A stretch of DNA of 20,882 nucleotides from UMGS1696 sp964634795 (GCA_964634795.1 CAZWLL010000037.1:1-20882); one strand, 5' to 3'. Numbered from the stretch's first letter, positions 6,712 through 15,354 are shown. Notes: a model not told the origin generated them from the sequence alone. Translations and numbers: made by a program.

Positions 6712-8214
6712 TTACTGTACTATTTGTTCATCCATTAAAGCAAGCAGCTCGTTAAGTGAGTTTTGTGAGCTTTCGTAGTATTTTTCAACCTGAGATACCA
6801 TGAGAAATTCATTTTTCTTCGACTGGTAAGAGAACATACCGCTCAGCTTGCTGAACCAGCTGAAGCCTTCCGCCCAGTCATATACCTTGGACGCAAGAAC
6901 ATAGTCGAGCATTTCTTTTGTTTCCTCGTCGCGTATCAGCTTGGAGCCGAGAATAAGCTCATACAGCGTGGTGTTGACGGTATCGGTGGAATAACCGCTC
7001 ATTACGTCAAGCACAACCGCACTGCGTTCCGCGTCCCCTACCGTGGTCGGAATCGACATTGTAGTACACCAGATCGGGTTTACAAGTGAGCTGTAGGATT
7101 CCTGCTCCTCAGATCCCTTCGGGAGAGGCAGAAGTGTAAAGTCGGATTCCATGTCGCGGAATTCGTTGATGCATCCGAGCAGCTCGTAATAAAGTACGTT
7201 TCTGTCTTCCTTCATCATGGTACAGCATGTTCCGTTGTCGCCCTGGTAAATCGAGCTTGACTGAAGCACGGTGTTGAATATCTTTTCCGCTGCCGTCAAA
7301 TATGCTTCATCCTTGCAGGTGATTGTCGGCACACCGTTTTCGTCCATGCGTGTGTTGAGTCCGCCGGAACCGCTCATCAAGTGATACAGAGCACCGCCGT
7401 TGTCACAGAAGCCCCACGAATCGGACTTGTCCATTTCGCCGTCACCGTTGAGATCCTTCGTTACGGCATCTGCTATCTTCATCATGTTGTCAAGAGTCCA
7501 TTTGCCCTCGTGTACGAGTGTCTTCGGATTGTCCAAAGCATTCTGCTCGATAACGTTCATGTTGCAGAAAATAACGGGCACCGCATAGTCGTCATATACA
7601 TTGTAGTGACCCGCTACAGTGTAGAGCATCTGGTTTTTGTAGGTGAAGTTCGAGATGATGTTCTGATCCCACCAGGATGCGGTCAGGTCAAGCCCGGAGA
7701 GGGATTTTAAGTTGTGAACCTTGTTTGCCATGCCGAGGGCGATGTTGTAGCTGAGGCTATACAGCACAAGATCGCAAATGTCGTCACCCGACATGACAGC
7801 GTTTGTTACAGCGGTTGAAATATCTCCGACATCGAATACTGGGCTTATTTTTACGTTCAATAAGTCTTCCGTAAGAAGATTGCGCTTGTATACCGCGTCA
7901 CTGTAGCTGTCGCCTGTTTCGGATTCGTAGTATACCTCGTTTGCCTCTGAACCGATTTTACCGTAGAAGAAGGTTCCGGGACTGTATGCGAGTATTCTGT
8001 AGCCGTACCCTCCGTAATCATGGTCGCCGTATTTCGACGCAACGGTGTCCGTGACGGTTGTTTCCTCTTCGACCGCTATGGTTTCATCAGCACTCGCGGT
8101 GCTTTCGTCATTTGTCTGTGATTGTACCTCGGCAGTGTTGCCGCAGGACGCTAACGTTCCGCAGACAAAAAGAACAGCAAGCAGCAGGGATAGTTTCGAT
8201 TTTCCGTTTGCCAT
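6712..8214 (-). CDS. Extracellular solute-binding lipoprotein (ABC transporter type), orphan
   Basis: A 500-residue secreted lipoprotein: signal peptide 1-23 with lipobox LASC and lipidated Cys24, an acidic Ser/Thr/Glu-rich linker (about 27-58), then a periplasmic-binding-protein-like domain from about 60. It has a Ca2+-loop DLNGDGEMDKSD (254-265), common in Clostridia sugar-binding proteins. It is paralogous to the protein encoded at 13660-15159: both share DAVYxRN, LVxEGKW before the calcium loop, SWW/PWW in the central part and xIRDExxxEMLD near the C-terminus. The expected job is binding an oligosaccharide at the cell surface for an ABC importer. No permease or ATPase gene adjoins it, so the transporter must be elsewhere. 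A clean AAGGAG site and a strong promoter precede it. Substrate unknown; glycan context suggests a sugar. Confidence 0.85.
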   Translation of the reverse strand: MANGKSKLSLLLAVLFVCGTLASCGNTAEVQSQTNDESTASADETIAVEEETTVTDTVASKYGDHDYGGYGYRILAYSPGTFFYGKIGSEANEVYYESETGDSYSDAVYKRNLLTEDLLNVKISPVFDVGDISTAVTNAVMSGDDICDLVLYSLSYNIALGMANKVHNLKSLSGLDLTASWWDQNIISNFTYKNQMLYTVAGHYNVYDDYAVPVIFCNMNVIEQNALDNPKTLVHEGKWTLDNMMKIADAVTKDLNGDGEMDKSDSWGFCDNGGALYHLMSGSGGLNTRMDENGVPTITCKDEAYLTAAEKIFNTVLQSSSIYQGDNGTCCTMMKEDRNVLYYELLGCINEFRDMESDFTLLPLPKGSEEQESYSSLVNPIWCTTMSIPTTVGDAERSAVVLDVMSGYSTDTVNTTLYELILGSKLIRDEETKEMLDYVLASKVYDWAEGFSWFSKLSGMFSYQSKKNEFLMVSQVEKYYESSQNSLNELLALMDEQIVQ

Positions 8215-8253
8215 AAATATTTCTCCTTATCGTAAAATAAATTTGTTAAAAAC

Positions 8254-8282
8254 AGTATAACATGATAAGCCGAACCTGTCAA
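8254..8282 (-). promoter_or_regulatory. Sigma-A promoter of the first solute-binding protein
   Basis: On the minus strand: TTGACA (8282-8277), 17-bp spacer, TATACT (8259-8254), about 40 bp upstream of the ATG. This is close to consensus, implying strong basal expression. Confidence 0.8.
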
Positions 8283-8318
8283 GCTTTTACGATAAATTAA
8301 AAATAACACAAAAAACAT

Positions 8319-8337
8319 TTAACTAATAAATAGTTAA
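8319..8337. promoter_or_regulatory. Perfect inverted repeat, possible operator
   Basis: TTAACTA (8319-8325) / TAGTTAA (8331-8337) with a 5-nt AT spacer, about 37 bp upstream of the -35 of the divergent solute-binding protein gene. It is AT-only apart from the C/G pair, so chance is possible. Confidence 0.3.
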
Positions 8338-8508
8338 CCGATAATCGAAAAAAAGCCGCCGAGAATAATGCGAAATAAACCGAAGTATATGCGGCGGGAG
8401 TAAATCAGGACAAACGTAAGGAGCCGCAGTATATTCTTACAATTAAGTCTATCTGAATGCGGCGACGGTAATCTTGGACTAACATAGGAGAATGCTTCTA
8501 CGAAGCAT

Positions 8509-8608
8509 NNNNNNNNNNNNNNNNNNNNNNNNNNNNNNNNNNNNNNNNNNNNNNNNNNNNNNNNNNNNNNNNNNNNNNNNNNNNNNNNNNNNNNNNNNNN
8601 NNNNNNNN
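8509..8608. other. Assembly gap (100 N) flanked by identical 55-mers
   Basis: The 55 bases before the gap (8454-8508) are identical to the 55 bases after it (8609-8663). That is the signature of two contigs sharing an assembler k-mer at a repeat boundary, so the gap marks an unresolved tandem repeat, and the real length is unknown. Confidence 0.9.
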
Positions 8609-8642
8609 TGAATGCGGCGACGGTAATCTTGGACTAACATAG

Positions 8643-8667
8643 GAGAATGCTTCTACGAAGCATTCTC
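8643..8667. repeat. Perfect 11-bp hairpin in the intergenic repeat
   Basis: GAGAATGCTTC (8643-8653), loop TAC, GAAGCATTCTC (8657-8667). The left contig end (8488-8508) carries the same hairpin truncated by the gap. No T-run follows, so it is not an intrinsic terminator. Confidence 0.85.
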
Positions 8668-8718
8668 GGGGAGCCGCAGAATATCTGTCGATTTAAACTG
8701 AAGTGAATGCGGCGACAC

Positions 8719-8747
8719 TTGACAAAATCGTGTAAATTTGCTATTAT
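8719..8747 (+). promoter_or_regulatory. Sigma-A promoter of the alpha-mannosidase gene
   Basis: TTGACA (8719-8724), 17-bp spacer, TATTAT (8742-8747), directly abutting the end of the last intergenic repeat copy and about 36 bp upstream of the ATG at 8784. Confidence 0.85.
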
Positions 8748-8783
8748 CATAATCAGTAAACAAAACTTTACTTGGAGGCAGAA

Positions 8784-11639
8784 ATGGCTACATTATTTCA
8801 GAAATATGCCGCACTGAAGGTACGTATAGGCGGCAACCGCGAAATTCACGGCTACGAAGAAACATTCGGTATGCCGCGCGAGGAACAGCAGCATATAACA
8901 CCTGTGCCGCGTTATATTGTCCGTATTTTGTCGGAAATCGAATTTTCGATTCGCCTGTCAAAATCACTCGACGGTAAGTATGACGGTATTGTCGATTCCG
9001 CAATCGATTACCTTACATCCACAGTTGATGAGGAAGGATGCATAACAAAATCCGCTTCCGCTAAAGCGGAGGAAATGCTTATGCCCCTGGCGTCCGATGC
9101 TAAGGAGTATAAGCTCATTCTCGCGGGACACGCCCATATCGATATGAACTGGATGTGGAGCTGGCAGGAAACAGTTGCCGCAACAATAGCCACATTCACA
9201 ACCATGCTCAATATCATGGATGAATACCCCGAGTTCTGCTTCAGCCAGTCTCAAACGGCTGTCTATAAGATTATAGACGACTACGCTCCGGAGCTTCATG
9301 ACAGAATTAAAGCACGCATAGACGAAGGCAGATGGGAGGTAACCTCATCCGCATGGGTTGAAACCGACAAGAATATGCCGAATACAGAATCGATAGTTCG
9401 ACATATAGCGTACTCCAAGAAGTATCTCGGCGAAAAATGGGGCATTTCTCCCGATCGCCTTGAGGTCGATTTCTCTCCCGATACATTCGGCCACAGCGGA
9501 TTCCTTCCCGAGCTCGACAACTACGGCGGAGTTAAGTACTACTATCACTGCCGTGCTCTTGACGGAAACAACGCTCTTTATCGCTGGAAGGCTCCGTCAG
9601 GTAAGGAGCTCATCGTTTACCGCGAACAGTTCTGGTATAACAGCGGAATAACTCCGAAGCCCGCTATGTCGCTTATCGATATCTCCGAGAGAAGCGGCGG
9701 ACTTAAAACCGGCATAGTTGTATACGGTGTAGGCGACCACGGCGGCGGACCTACAAGACGTGACGTTGAAAGAGGAATCGAAATGCAGGGATGGCCTGTA
9801 TTCCCGACAATCAAATTCGGCACATTCCGCGAATTCTTCAAGGAAGCCGAAACCGTACGCGAAAAGCTTCCCGTTGTGGATCACGAGCTGAATTTTATTT
9901 TCCCCGGCTGCTACACCACTCAGTCGAGAGTTAAAAAAGGAAACCGCCGCGCAGAGGGCGCTCTGTCCGAGGCCGAAACCGCGCTTGCGTTCGCTCATGT
10001 ACGCGCAGGAGCTCAGGTACATTCGGAAGCAATAGAATCCGCATGGCAGAAGGTTCTCTTTACACATTTCCATGATATTCTCACAGGTTCATGCGTACAG
10101 GACAGCCGTGAACATGCTATGGGATTATTCCAGGAAGCTCTCGCCACCGCGAATACCGAAACATCTCTCGCTCTCGGCAAGCTTTCGGCGAAAATCGATA
10201 CATCGATGATTACAACCGTAAAGGATCCTAACTCACAGGCAGAAGGCGCAGGCGCAGGCTACAACATTGAGAATTTCGCCGGCCGTGCGGCAGACGAAAG
10301 AGGCTGCGGCTTAACGAGAATCTGGAATGTATTCAACAATACTTACGCAGACCGCGAAGAACCCGCCGAAATTACGGTTTGGGACTGGGTCGGAGATATG
10401 CGTTACATCAAGGTAACGGATGCCGACGGCAAGGACCTCGAATTCCAGCTCATTGACGGAGGACTTCAGCAGTATTGGGATCATAAATATTTCCGCTTCC
10501 TCGTATACCTTAAGGTTCCCGCAATGGGATACACAACTGTAGTGCTTAAGCAGGGAGAAATGGGTGACTATCCCGCATACCTCCAGCCTCAGGGCAGAAC
10601 AAGACACGGCGACAGAAACTATGTGCTCGAAAACGAGTATGTTCGCTATGAATTCGATTACGCAACAGGCGAAATGCTTTCACTCATGGATAAAGAGAGC
10701 GGTAAGGAATATATCGCTCCCGGAAAACGCGGCGGCGTTGTACTTTTTGATACCAACCGTCATAATTCAAACGCATGGAATATCGGTACACATCTTGAAT
10801 CCTATCCTGTGACATCCGTTCATAACATTCACGGTACAATCAGCGGAGGACTCCGCAGCGGATTCGCCTTTGACGCTAAAATCAGAAATTCAGGCGTAAC
10901 GGTAGAATATACTCTCGATAAAGGCGCTAAAGCGGTTAAAGCCAATATCAGAGTCGACTGGAGTGAGGTCGGAGGAGAAAAGATTCCCGTGCTTTCATAT
11001 GTTCTTCCTACAAACGTGGAATGCGATAAATTCGCATACAATGTTCCCGGAGGACGCATGATTCGTGAAGCGGCTGAGGATGACAGACCCGGTCTTACAT
11101 ATATTACAACATACGCGGGAGAGGGCAGCACCAATGCCGGTATAATTTCCGACAGCAAGTACGGCTTCCGCGGTATAGTAAGAGACGGCAAGGCTGTAGC
11201 CGAGTGCACACTTATCAATACCTCGACAAGCCCCGATCCGTATCCCGAAAGAGGCATACACAACATTACCTTGACAATAGGCTTGTTCCCGTCTGATCCT
11301 GCCGAAACCGAAAAATGCTCCGTTCGTGCCGTACATAATATGACGCCCGTAAGCACAGGCTCACATAAGGGTGAGCTCAAGCCCGCAGGAGAATTCCTGA
11401 AGGTCAGCGGAGACGGATTTGTTCTCTCATCCGTATATGCGAAGGATGATAAGCTCTGTGTACGCTGCTATTCCGTATCCGATAAGGAAACAAAGGTGAC
11501 GGTTGACGCACTTTCCGAGATAAAGGAAGCATATGCGGCAGATTTGTTTGAAAATAAGACAGCTGACGTATGCGTAAACGGTTCTGCCGTAACGGCAACG
11601 CTCGCACCGTATACAACCGCTACGATTGTAATCAAATAA
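8784..11639 (+). CDS. Alpha-mannosidase, glycoside hydrolase family 38
   Basis: A 951-residue protein with no signal peptide, so probably cytoplasmic, acting on imported alpha-mannosides. The GH38 catalytic half starts near residue 110: the zinc-binding HID (H118, D120) within HAHIDMNWMW, the probable nucleophile Asp233 in PDTFGHS, and a later zinc-site region FHDILTGS. The middle and C-terminal parts (about 500-951) look like the beta-rich substrate-binding domains usual for the family. The ATG at 8784 is chosen because GGAGG (8774-8778) sits 5 nt upstream; an in-frame TTG at 8772 overlaps that site and is unlikely. L-fucose isomerase follows 129 bp later, with no clear terminator between. 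Specificity among alpha-1,2/1,3/1,6 linkages cannot be read from sequence. Confidence 0.93.
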   Translation: MATLFQKYAALKVRIGGNREIHGYEETFGMPREEQQHITPVPRYIVRILSEIEFSIRLSKSLDGKYDGIVDSAIDYLTSTVDEEGCITKSASAKAEEMLMPLASDAKEYKLILAGHAHIDMNWMWSWQETVAATIATFTTMLNIMDEYPEFCFSQSQTAVYKIIDDYAPELHDRIKARIDEGRWEVTSSAWVETDKNMPNTESIVRHIAYSKKYLGEKWGISPDRLEVDFSPDTFGHSGFLPELDNYGGVKYYYHCRALDGNNALYRWKAPSGKELIVYREQFWYNSGITPKPAMSLIDISERSGGLKTGIVVYGVGDHGGGPTRRDVERGIEMQGWPVFPTIKFGTFREFFKEAETVREKLPVVDHELNFIFPGCYTTQSRVKKGNRRAEGALSEAETALAFAHVRAGAQVHSEAIESAWQKVLFTHFHDILTGSCVQDSREHAMGLFQEALATANTETSLALGKLSAKIDTSMITTVKDPNSQAEGAGAGYNIENFAGRAADERGCGLTRIWNVFNNTYADREEPAEITVWDWVGDMRYIKVTDADGKDLEFQLIDGGLQQYWDHKYFRFLVYLKVPAMGYTTVVLKQGEMGDYPAYLQPQGRTRHGDRNYVLENEYVRYEFDYATGEMLSLMDKESGKEYIAPGKRGGVVLFDTNRHNSNAWNIGTHLESYPVTSVHNIHGTISGGLRSGFAFDAKIRNSGVTVEYTLDKGAKAVKANIRVDWSEVGGEKIPVLSYVLPTNVECDKFAYNVPGGRMIREAAEDDRPGLTYITTYAGEGSTNAGIISDSKYGFRGIVRDGKAVAECTLINTSTSPDPYPERGIHNITLTIGLFPSDPAETEKCSVRAVHNMTPVSTGSHKGELKPAGEFLKVSGDGFVLSSVYAKDDKLCVRCYSVSDKETKVTVDALSEIKEAYAADLFENKTADVCVNGSAVTATLAPYTTATIVIK

Positions 11640-11689
11640 TAAATCTTAAGTTTTTCGTGAAAATTATTATAATTCGTAACGTTTTGGAA

Positions 11690-11718
11690 TTGCATTTATA
11701 GAATACATATGATATAAT
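11690..11718 (+). promoter_or_regulatory. Sigma-A promoter of fucI
   Basis: TTGCAT (11690-11695), 17-bp spacer, consensus TATAAT (11713-11718), about 50 bp upstream of the ATG. No hairpin terminator separates it from the mannosidase, so fucI may receive both its own and read-through transcription. Confidence 0.75.
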
Positions 11719-11768
11719 AACCATGACTTTAAGAAATCATTAAAGATTAAAGAAAGAGGTAAAATAAA

Positions 11769-13574
11769 ATGGCTGAATCAAGACTTGTCGGAAGCTATCC
11801 CGTTATAGGTATTCGTCCGACTATCGACGGAAGACGCGGCGCACTTAAGGTTCGCGAGTCTCTCGAAGAACAGACAATGAATATGGCGAAGAGCGCAGCT
11901 AAGCTTTTCACCGAAAATCTCCGCTATACAAACGGTGAACCGGTTAAGGTAGTTATTGCCGACACAACTATCGGTCGTGTAGGCGAAAGTGCCGCTTGTG
12001 CCGATAAGTTCAAAAAGGAAGGTGTAGATATTACCCTTACCGTTACTCCTTGCTGGTGCTACGGCTCCGAAACAATGGACCAGGATCCCAACACAATTAA
12101 AGCAGTATGGGGCTTCAACGGAACAGAACGTCCCGGCGCAGTATATCTCGCATCCGTTCTCGCAACTCACGCTCAGAAGGGTCTGCCCGCATTCGGTATT
12201 TACGGACACGATGTTCTCGACGCAGATGACACATCTATTCCCGCAGACGTAGAAGAAAAGCTCCTCCGTTTCGGTCGTGCCGCTGTCGCAGCCGCTACTA
12301 TGAGAGGCAAGTCATATCTCCAGATAGGCTCTATCTGCATGGGTATCGGCGGCTCCATCATGGATTCACGCTTCATGGAAGAATATCTCGGCATGAGAGT
12401 AGAATCCGTTGACGAGGTTGAAATTATCCGCCGCATGACAGAAGGCATCTACGACGAAGCCGAATATCAGAAGGCTCTCGCATGGACAAAGGCTAAGTGC
12501 AAGGAATCATTCGATAAGAATCCTCCCGAGCTCCAGAAGTCACGCGAAGTTAAGGATGAACAGTGGGAATTTGTCGTAAAGATGATGGTTATTATCAAAG
12601 ACCTCATGAACGGCAACAAGAATCTTCCCGAAGGACGCGAGGAAGAAATGGTCGGTCATAACGCTCTCGCAGCCGGCTTCCAGGGTCAGAGACAGTGGAC
12701 GGACTTCTATCCGAACGGAGACTTCTCCGAAGCTCTTCTCAACTCTTCATTCGACTGGAACGGACCTCGTGAACCCTACATTCTCGCTACAGAAAACGAC
12801 ATTCTGAACGGTCTCGGAATGATGTTCATGAAGCTTCTTACAAACCGCGCTCAGATTTTCGCAGACGTTCGTACCTACTGGTCGGGCGAATCCGTAAAGA
12901 GAGTTACAGGTTATGAAATAGAAGGCCACGCAAAGGAAGCCAACGGCTTTATCCACCTTATCAACTCAGGTGCTGCCTGCCTTGATTCATGCGGTGAAGT
13001 TACGGATGAGAACGGCAATCACGTTATGAAGCCGTGGTATGACATGACCGAAGAAGACTGCGAAAAGGTTCTCGCAGCTACAGAATGGGCACCCGCAGAC
13101 CTCGGTTACTTCAGAGGCGGCGGATATTCATCACGCTTCTCCACCAGAGCCGAAATGCCCGCTACAATGATCAGACTTAACCTCGTTGAGGGTCTCGGTC
13201 CGATGCTTCAGATCGCTGAAGGCTGGACAGTAAAGCTTCCCGAAGATGTTAACGATGCTCTTTGGAAGAGAACTGACTATACATGGCCTTCTACATGGTT
13301 CACACCCAGATGCACAGGTAAGGGCGCATTTAAGACAGCATACGACGTAATGAACAACTGGGGTGCAAACCACGGTGCTATCAGCTACGGCCATATCGGA
13401 GCTGACCTCATTACACTTTGCTCAATTCTCAGAATCCCGGTAGCAATGCACAATGTTCCGGAAGAAAAGATTTTCCGTCCCGCATGCTGGAACGCATTCG
13501 GTATGGATAAGGAAGGCGCCGACTTCAGAGCCTGCGCTAACTACGGCCCTCAGTTTAAGAGAGTAGCAAAATAA
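11769..13574 (+). CDS. fucI: L-fucose isomerase
   Basis: A 601-residue cytoplasmic Mn2+-dependent aldose-ketose isomerase converting L-fucose to L-fuculose (the family also takes D-arabinose). The N-terminal signature IGIRPTIDGRR (13-23) and RESLEEQTMNMA (29-40) is characteristic. Metal-binding residues correspond to E342 in TEND, D366 in ADVR and H535 in ANHG, matching E. coli FucI positions with a small constant offset (assignment of H535 is inference). Length is near the ~590 of E. coli FucI. Start has an AAAGAGGT site (11753-11760) 8-9 nt before. Fuculokinase and fuculose-phosphate aldolase are not in the window. Codon choice is strongly biased to C-ending codons (CTC, TAC, AAC), suggesting high expression. 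Confidence 0.95.
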   Translation: MAESRLVGSYPVIGIRPTIDGRRGALKVRESLEEQTMNMAKSAAKLFTENLRYTNGEPVKVVIADTTIGRVGESAACADKFKKEGVDITLTVTPCWCYGSETMDQDPNTIKAVWGFNGTERPGAVYLASVLATHAQKGLPAFGIYGHDVLDADDTSIPADVEEKLLRFGRAAVAAATMRGKSYLQIGSICMGIGGSIMDSRFMEEYLGMRVESVDEVEIIRRMTEGIYDEAEYQKALAWTKAKCKESFDKNPPELQKSREVKDEQWEFVVKMMVIIKDLMNGNKNLPEGREEEMVGHNALAAGFQGQRQWTDFYPNGDFSEALLNSSFDWNGPREPYILATENDILNGLGMMFMKLLTNRAQIFADVRTYWSGESVKRVTGYEIEGHAKEANGFIHLINSGAACLDSCGEVTDENGNHVMKPWYDMTEEDCEKVLAATEWAPADLGYFRGGGYSSRFSTRAEMPATMIRLNLVEGLGPMLQIAEGWTVKLPEDVNDALWKRTDYTWPSTWFTPRCTGKGAFKTAYDVMNNWGANHGAISYGHIGADLITLCSILRIPVAMHNVPEEKIFRPACWNAFGMDKEGADFRACANYGPQFKRVAK

Positions 13575-13585
13575 TCGCATAAATA

Positions 13586-13625
13586 AAAATAACGCCAAGG
13601 TTTTAAGCCTTGGCGTTATTTTTTT
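13586..13625. terminator. Bidirectional terminator of fucI and the second solute-binding protein
   Basis: A 13-bp perfect stem AATAACGCCAAGG (13588-13600) / CCTTGGCGTTATT (13608-13620) with a 7-nt loop, A-rich sequence before it and a T-run after (13619-13625). It serves fucI on the plus strand and the convergent gene at 13660 on the minus strand. Confidence 0.92.
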
Positions 13626-13659
13626 AGGTTAAACACAGGCAGTATCGCATTTTTATGTT

Positions 13660-15159
13660 TTATTCTTCCCCGAGCAGACCGTCAATGGCCTTGTCGAGAA
13701 GCTTTAATGCGGATTTCATCATTTTGGTGTATTGAGATGCTATATCGGTCTTTCCGTTATTCGCATTGGACTGAATTGCATCGGTGAGCACGGATACGCC
13801 GAGAGTATCGGAAAGGTTGAATGTACCGGTATTGAATACTATATCGAGCATTTCGGAGCTGTCCTCATCGCGGATATACTTGAAGTTGAGTGTAGCCTGG
13901 GAGTAAGCGTCACGTACACCGCCATATGATTCGGCACAGAGATTTTCGAGAATAACTCCCGTTCTTTCGGTATCGGAATTTGTTATCGGAATGCCGCAGA
14001 ATGCCGCGTATACCGCTATAAGAGATACATAGTTTTCCTGGTTCTCATCGTATTTGGGGTAGGGAACTACGCCGAACTCCGCGTCCATATCACGAAGCTT
14101 CTTGAGTGAGCCTACAGGGTCGGAGAAGAACATCGCGTGTCCTTGGCTGAACACACCCATCCATCCACCGTACGTGTCGAGTCCGCTTAAATTACCGCAA
14201 TAACGTCCGTCACTTACGGCAAAGAGCATATTTACAAGGTCATCGTATACGGAATAGAATCTGTCACCGGGGGTTATGAATTCGGGGATTCCTTCACTGT
14301 TTTTCTCCATAACCGTTTCGCCAGCACCGTAGATGAAGGCTCTTATACAGCCGTCATATGAAGTCAAGCCGAACTGGTCCTCGATATCAACCTCGCCGTT
14401 GCCGTTGAGGTCGCTTACAGCCGCAGTCAGATATTGGTTCAATGCATCATAAGTCCATTTGCCTTCCCTGACAAGGTCATATGGCGCGCTGAGGTTTACC
14501 GAATCCATGATGTTTTTATTGAAGCCGAGCAGCCAGTGCGCTTCCTTGAACATGAGGTGTAAATCGCCTACGAGGAAGTACAGCTTGTCCTTTACTTCAA
14601 CATCATTCATTGCTCCGGAGTTCCACCACGGTTTGTCGAGGTTCAGTGATTCGATATCGTTTACGTTTACAAGAGAGCCTTTTGTAGCAAACGGCGCTAC
14701 GAATTTACTCTCGTTCCAGAAGCAGTCGTAGGTGTCGGTGTTTGCCGCGATTTCCTTGTTCATCGCATCGGTAACATCACCGTAGTCAACCAGATTTTCG
14801 GTTATGACTATTCCGAGTTTCTCGGAAACCTTAATATTTCTGTTGTATACGGCATCGTTCAGAACATCGCCTGTGAGCTCCTCGGTAGTCATGAACGTGT
14901 AGGCGAAGTTGCTGATGTTGTTCAGAAAAACGAACTCATAGCCGTTGTAGTCTTCGCTCGGTACATCGGCATAGAGTGCATCAAGCTCGGCGTCTTCCTC
15001 GGATTGAGTTTCGGTTGTGTCCGCAGCATTCTCGACAGTTGATGCAGTCTCTTCATCGACGCTTGAACTTGATTCGGAATCTGAGGCATTGTCTGAGCAT
15101 GCCGCGAGCGGCATAACCATCAGCATGGCGAGCAGTATTGCAGTCAGTCGCTTTTTCAT
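13660..15159 (-). CDS. Extracellular solute-binding lipoprotein (ABC transporter type), orphan paralogue
   Basis: A 499-residue lipoprotein. Signal peptide 1-20 with lipobox LAAC and lipidated Cys21, Ser/Glu/Asp-rich linker (22-65), then a binding domain from about 70 beginning YNGYEF. A Ca2+-loop DLNGNGEVDIED lies at 250-261. It is a paralogue of the protein at 6712-8214, with shared DAVYNRN, PWW, REGKWT and IRDE-EMLD blocks. A longer reading to 15405 is open but adds 82 residues without lipoprotein character; the ATG at 15159 is preferred because GGGAGGA (15173-15167) lies 7 nt upstream and it places a normal signal peptide at the N-terminus. No transporter permease adjoins it. A sugar ligand is inferred from the family and from the neighbouring mannosidase and fucose isomerase. 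Confidence 0.86.
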   Translation of the reverse strand: MKKRLTAILLAMLMVMPLAACSDNASDSESSSSVDEETASTVENAADTTETQSEEDAELDALYADVPSEDYNGYEFVFLNNISNFAYTFMTTEELTGDVLNDAVYNRNIKVSEKLGIVITENLVDYGDVTDAMNKEIAANTDTYDCFWNESKFVAPFATKGSLVNVNDIESLNLDKPWWNSGAMNDVEVKDKLYFLVGDLHLMFKEAHWLLGFNKNIMDSVNLSAPYDLVREGKWTYDALNQYLTAAVSDLNGNGEVDIEDQFGLTSYDGCIRAFIYGAGETVMEKNSEGIPEFITPGDRFYSVYDDLVNMLFAVSDGRYCGNLSGLDTYGGWMGVFSQGHAMFFSDPVGSLKKLRDMDAEFGVVPYPKYDENQENYVSLIAVYAAFCGIPITNSDTERTGVILENLCAESYGGVRDAYSQATLNFKYIRDEDSSEMLDIVFNTGTFNLSDTLGVSVLTDAIQSNANNGKTDIASQYTKMMKSALKLLDKAIDGLLGEE

Positions 15160-15235
15160 TGTATGTTCCTCCCATTGTAAAAATAATTGATTTTTTTTCG
15201 CTGTCGAAAAGGATTTTTTTAAACAGTATATGTAT

Positions 15236-15264
15236 ATTATATTACAAATAATAAGAAGAATCAA
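15236..15264 (-). promoter_or_regulatory. Sigma-A promoter of the second solute-binding protein
   Basis: On the minus strand: TTGATT (15264-15259), 17-bp spacer, consensus TATAAT (15241-15236), about 77 bp upstream of the ATG. This also indicates that the open frame extending upstream to 15405 lies before the transcription start. Confidence 0.7.
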
Positions 15265-15354
15265 TCGGAAAGCAAGAATATGTTCGAAAATTCGGCTGTT
15301 ATAAACAGAAAAACAATTGAATATTGGAGGAGTCATACCACTCTCGAACTTGCA

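Larger units (their letters stand above)
8390..8716. repeat. Structured intergenic repeat, about 95-bp period, broken by gap
   Basis: GCCGCA and TGCGGC motifs alternate: TGCGGC at 8390, GCCGCA at 8423, TGCGGC at 8458, then after the gap TGCGGC at 8613, GCCGCA at 8673, TGCGGC at 8708. The GCCGCA-to-TGCGGC distance is 35 bp both times, giving two copies of an imperfect palindrome ending in TGAATGCGGCGAC. Between them lies a perfect 11-bp hairpin GAGAATGCTTC (8643-8653) / GAAGCATTCTC (8657-8667). Joining the two contig ends through their shared 55-mer gives a 95-bp period. The last copy ends 2 bp before the mannosidase -35 box. No coding sequence is seen in 8215-8783. Nature unknown: a palindromic REP-like element, a regulatory RNA array, or a small mobile element. 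Confidence 0.7.

Noticed and set aside
8454..8663. 55-bp perfect direct repeat as target-site duplication or mobile-element ends
   Set aside because: The two copies begin and end exactly at the N run, which is what an assembler k-mer overlap produces; the real biology is the tandem repeat behind it, not a 55-bp duplication.
8454..8716. CRISPR array
   Set aside because: The repeating unit is ~95 bp with no short conserved repeat alternating with unrelated spacers, and there are no cas genes.
8390..8716. Integron attC cassette array
   Set aside because: No integrase, no GTTRRRY core sites and no cassette ORFs.
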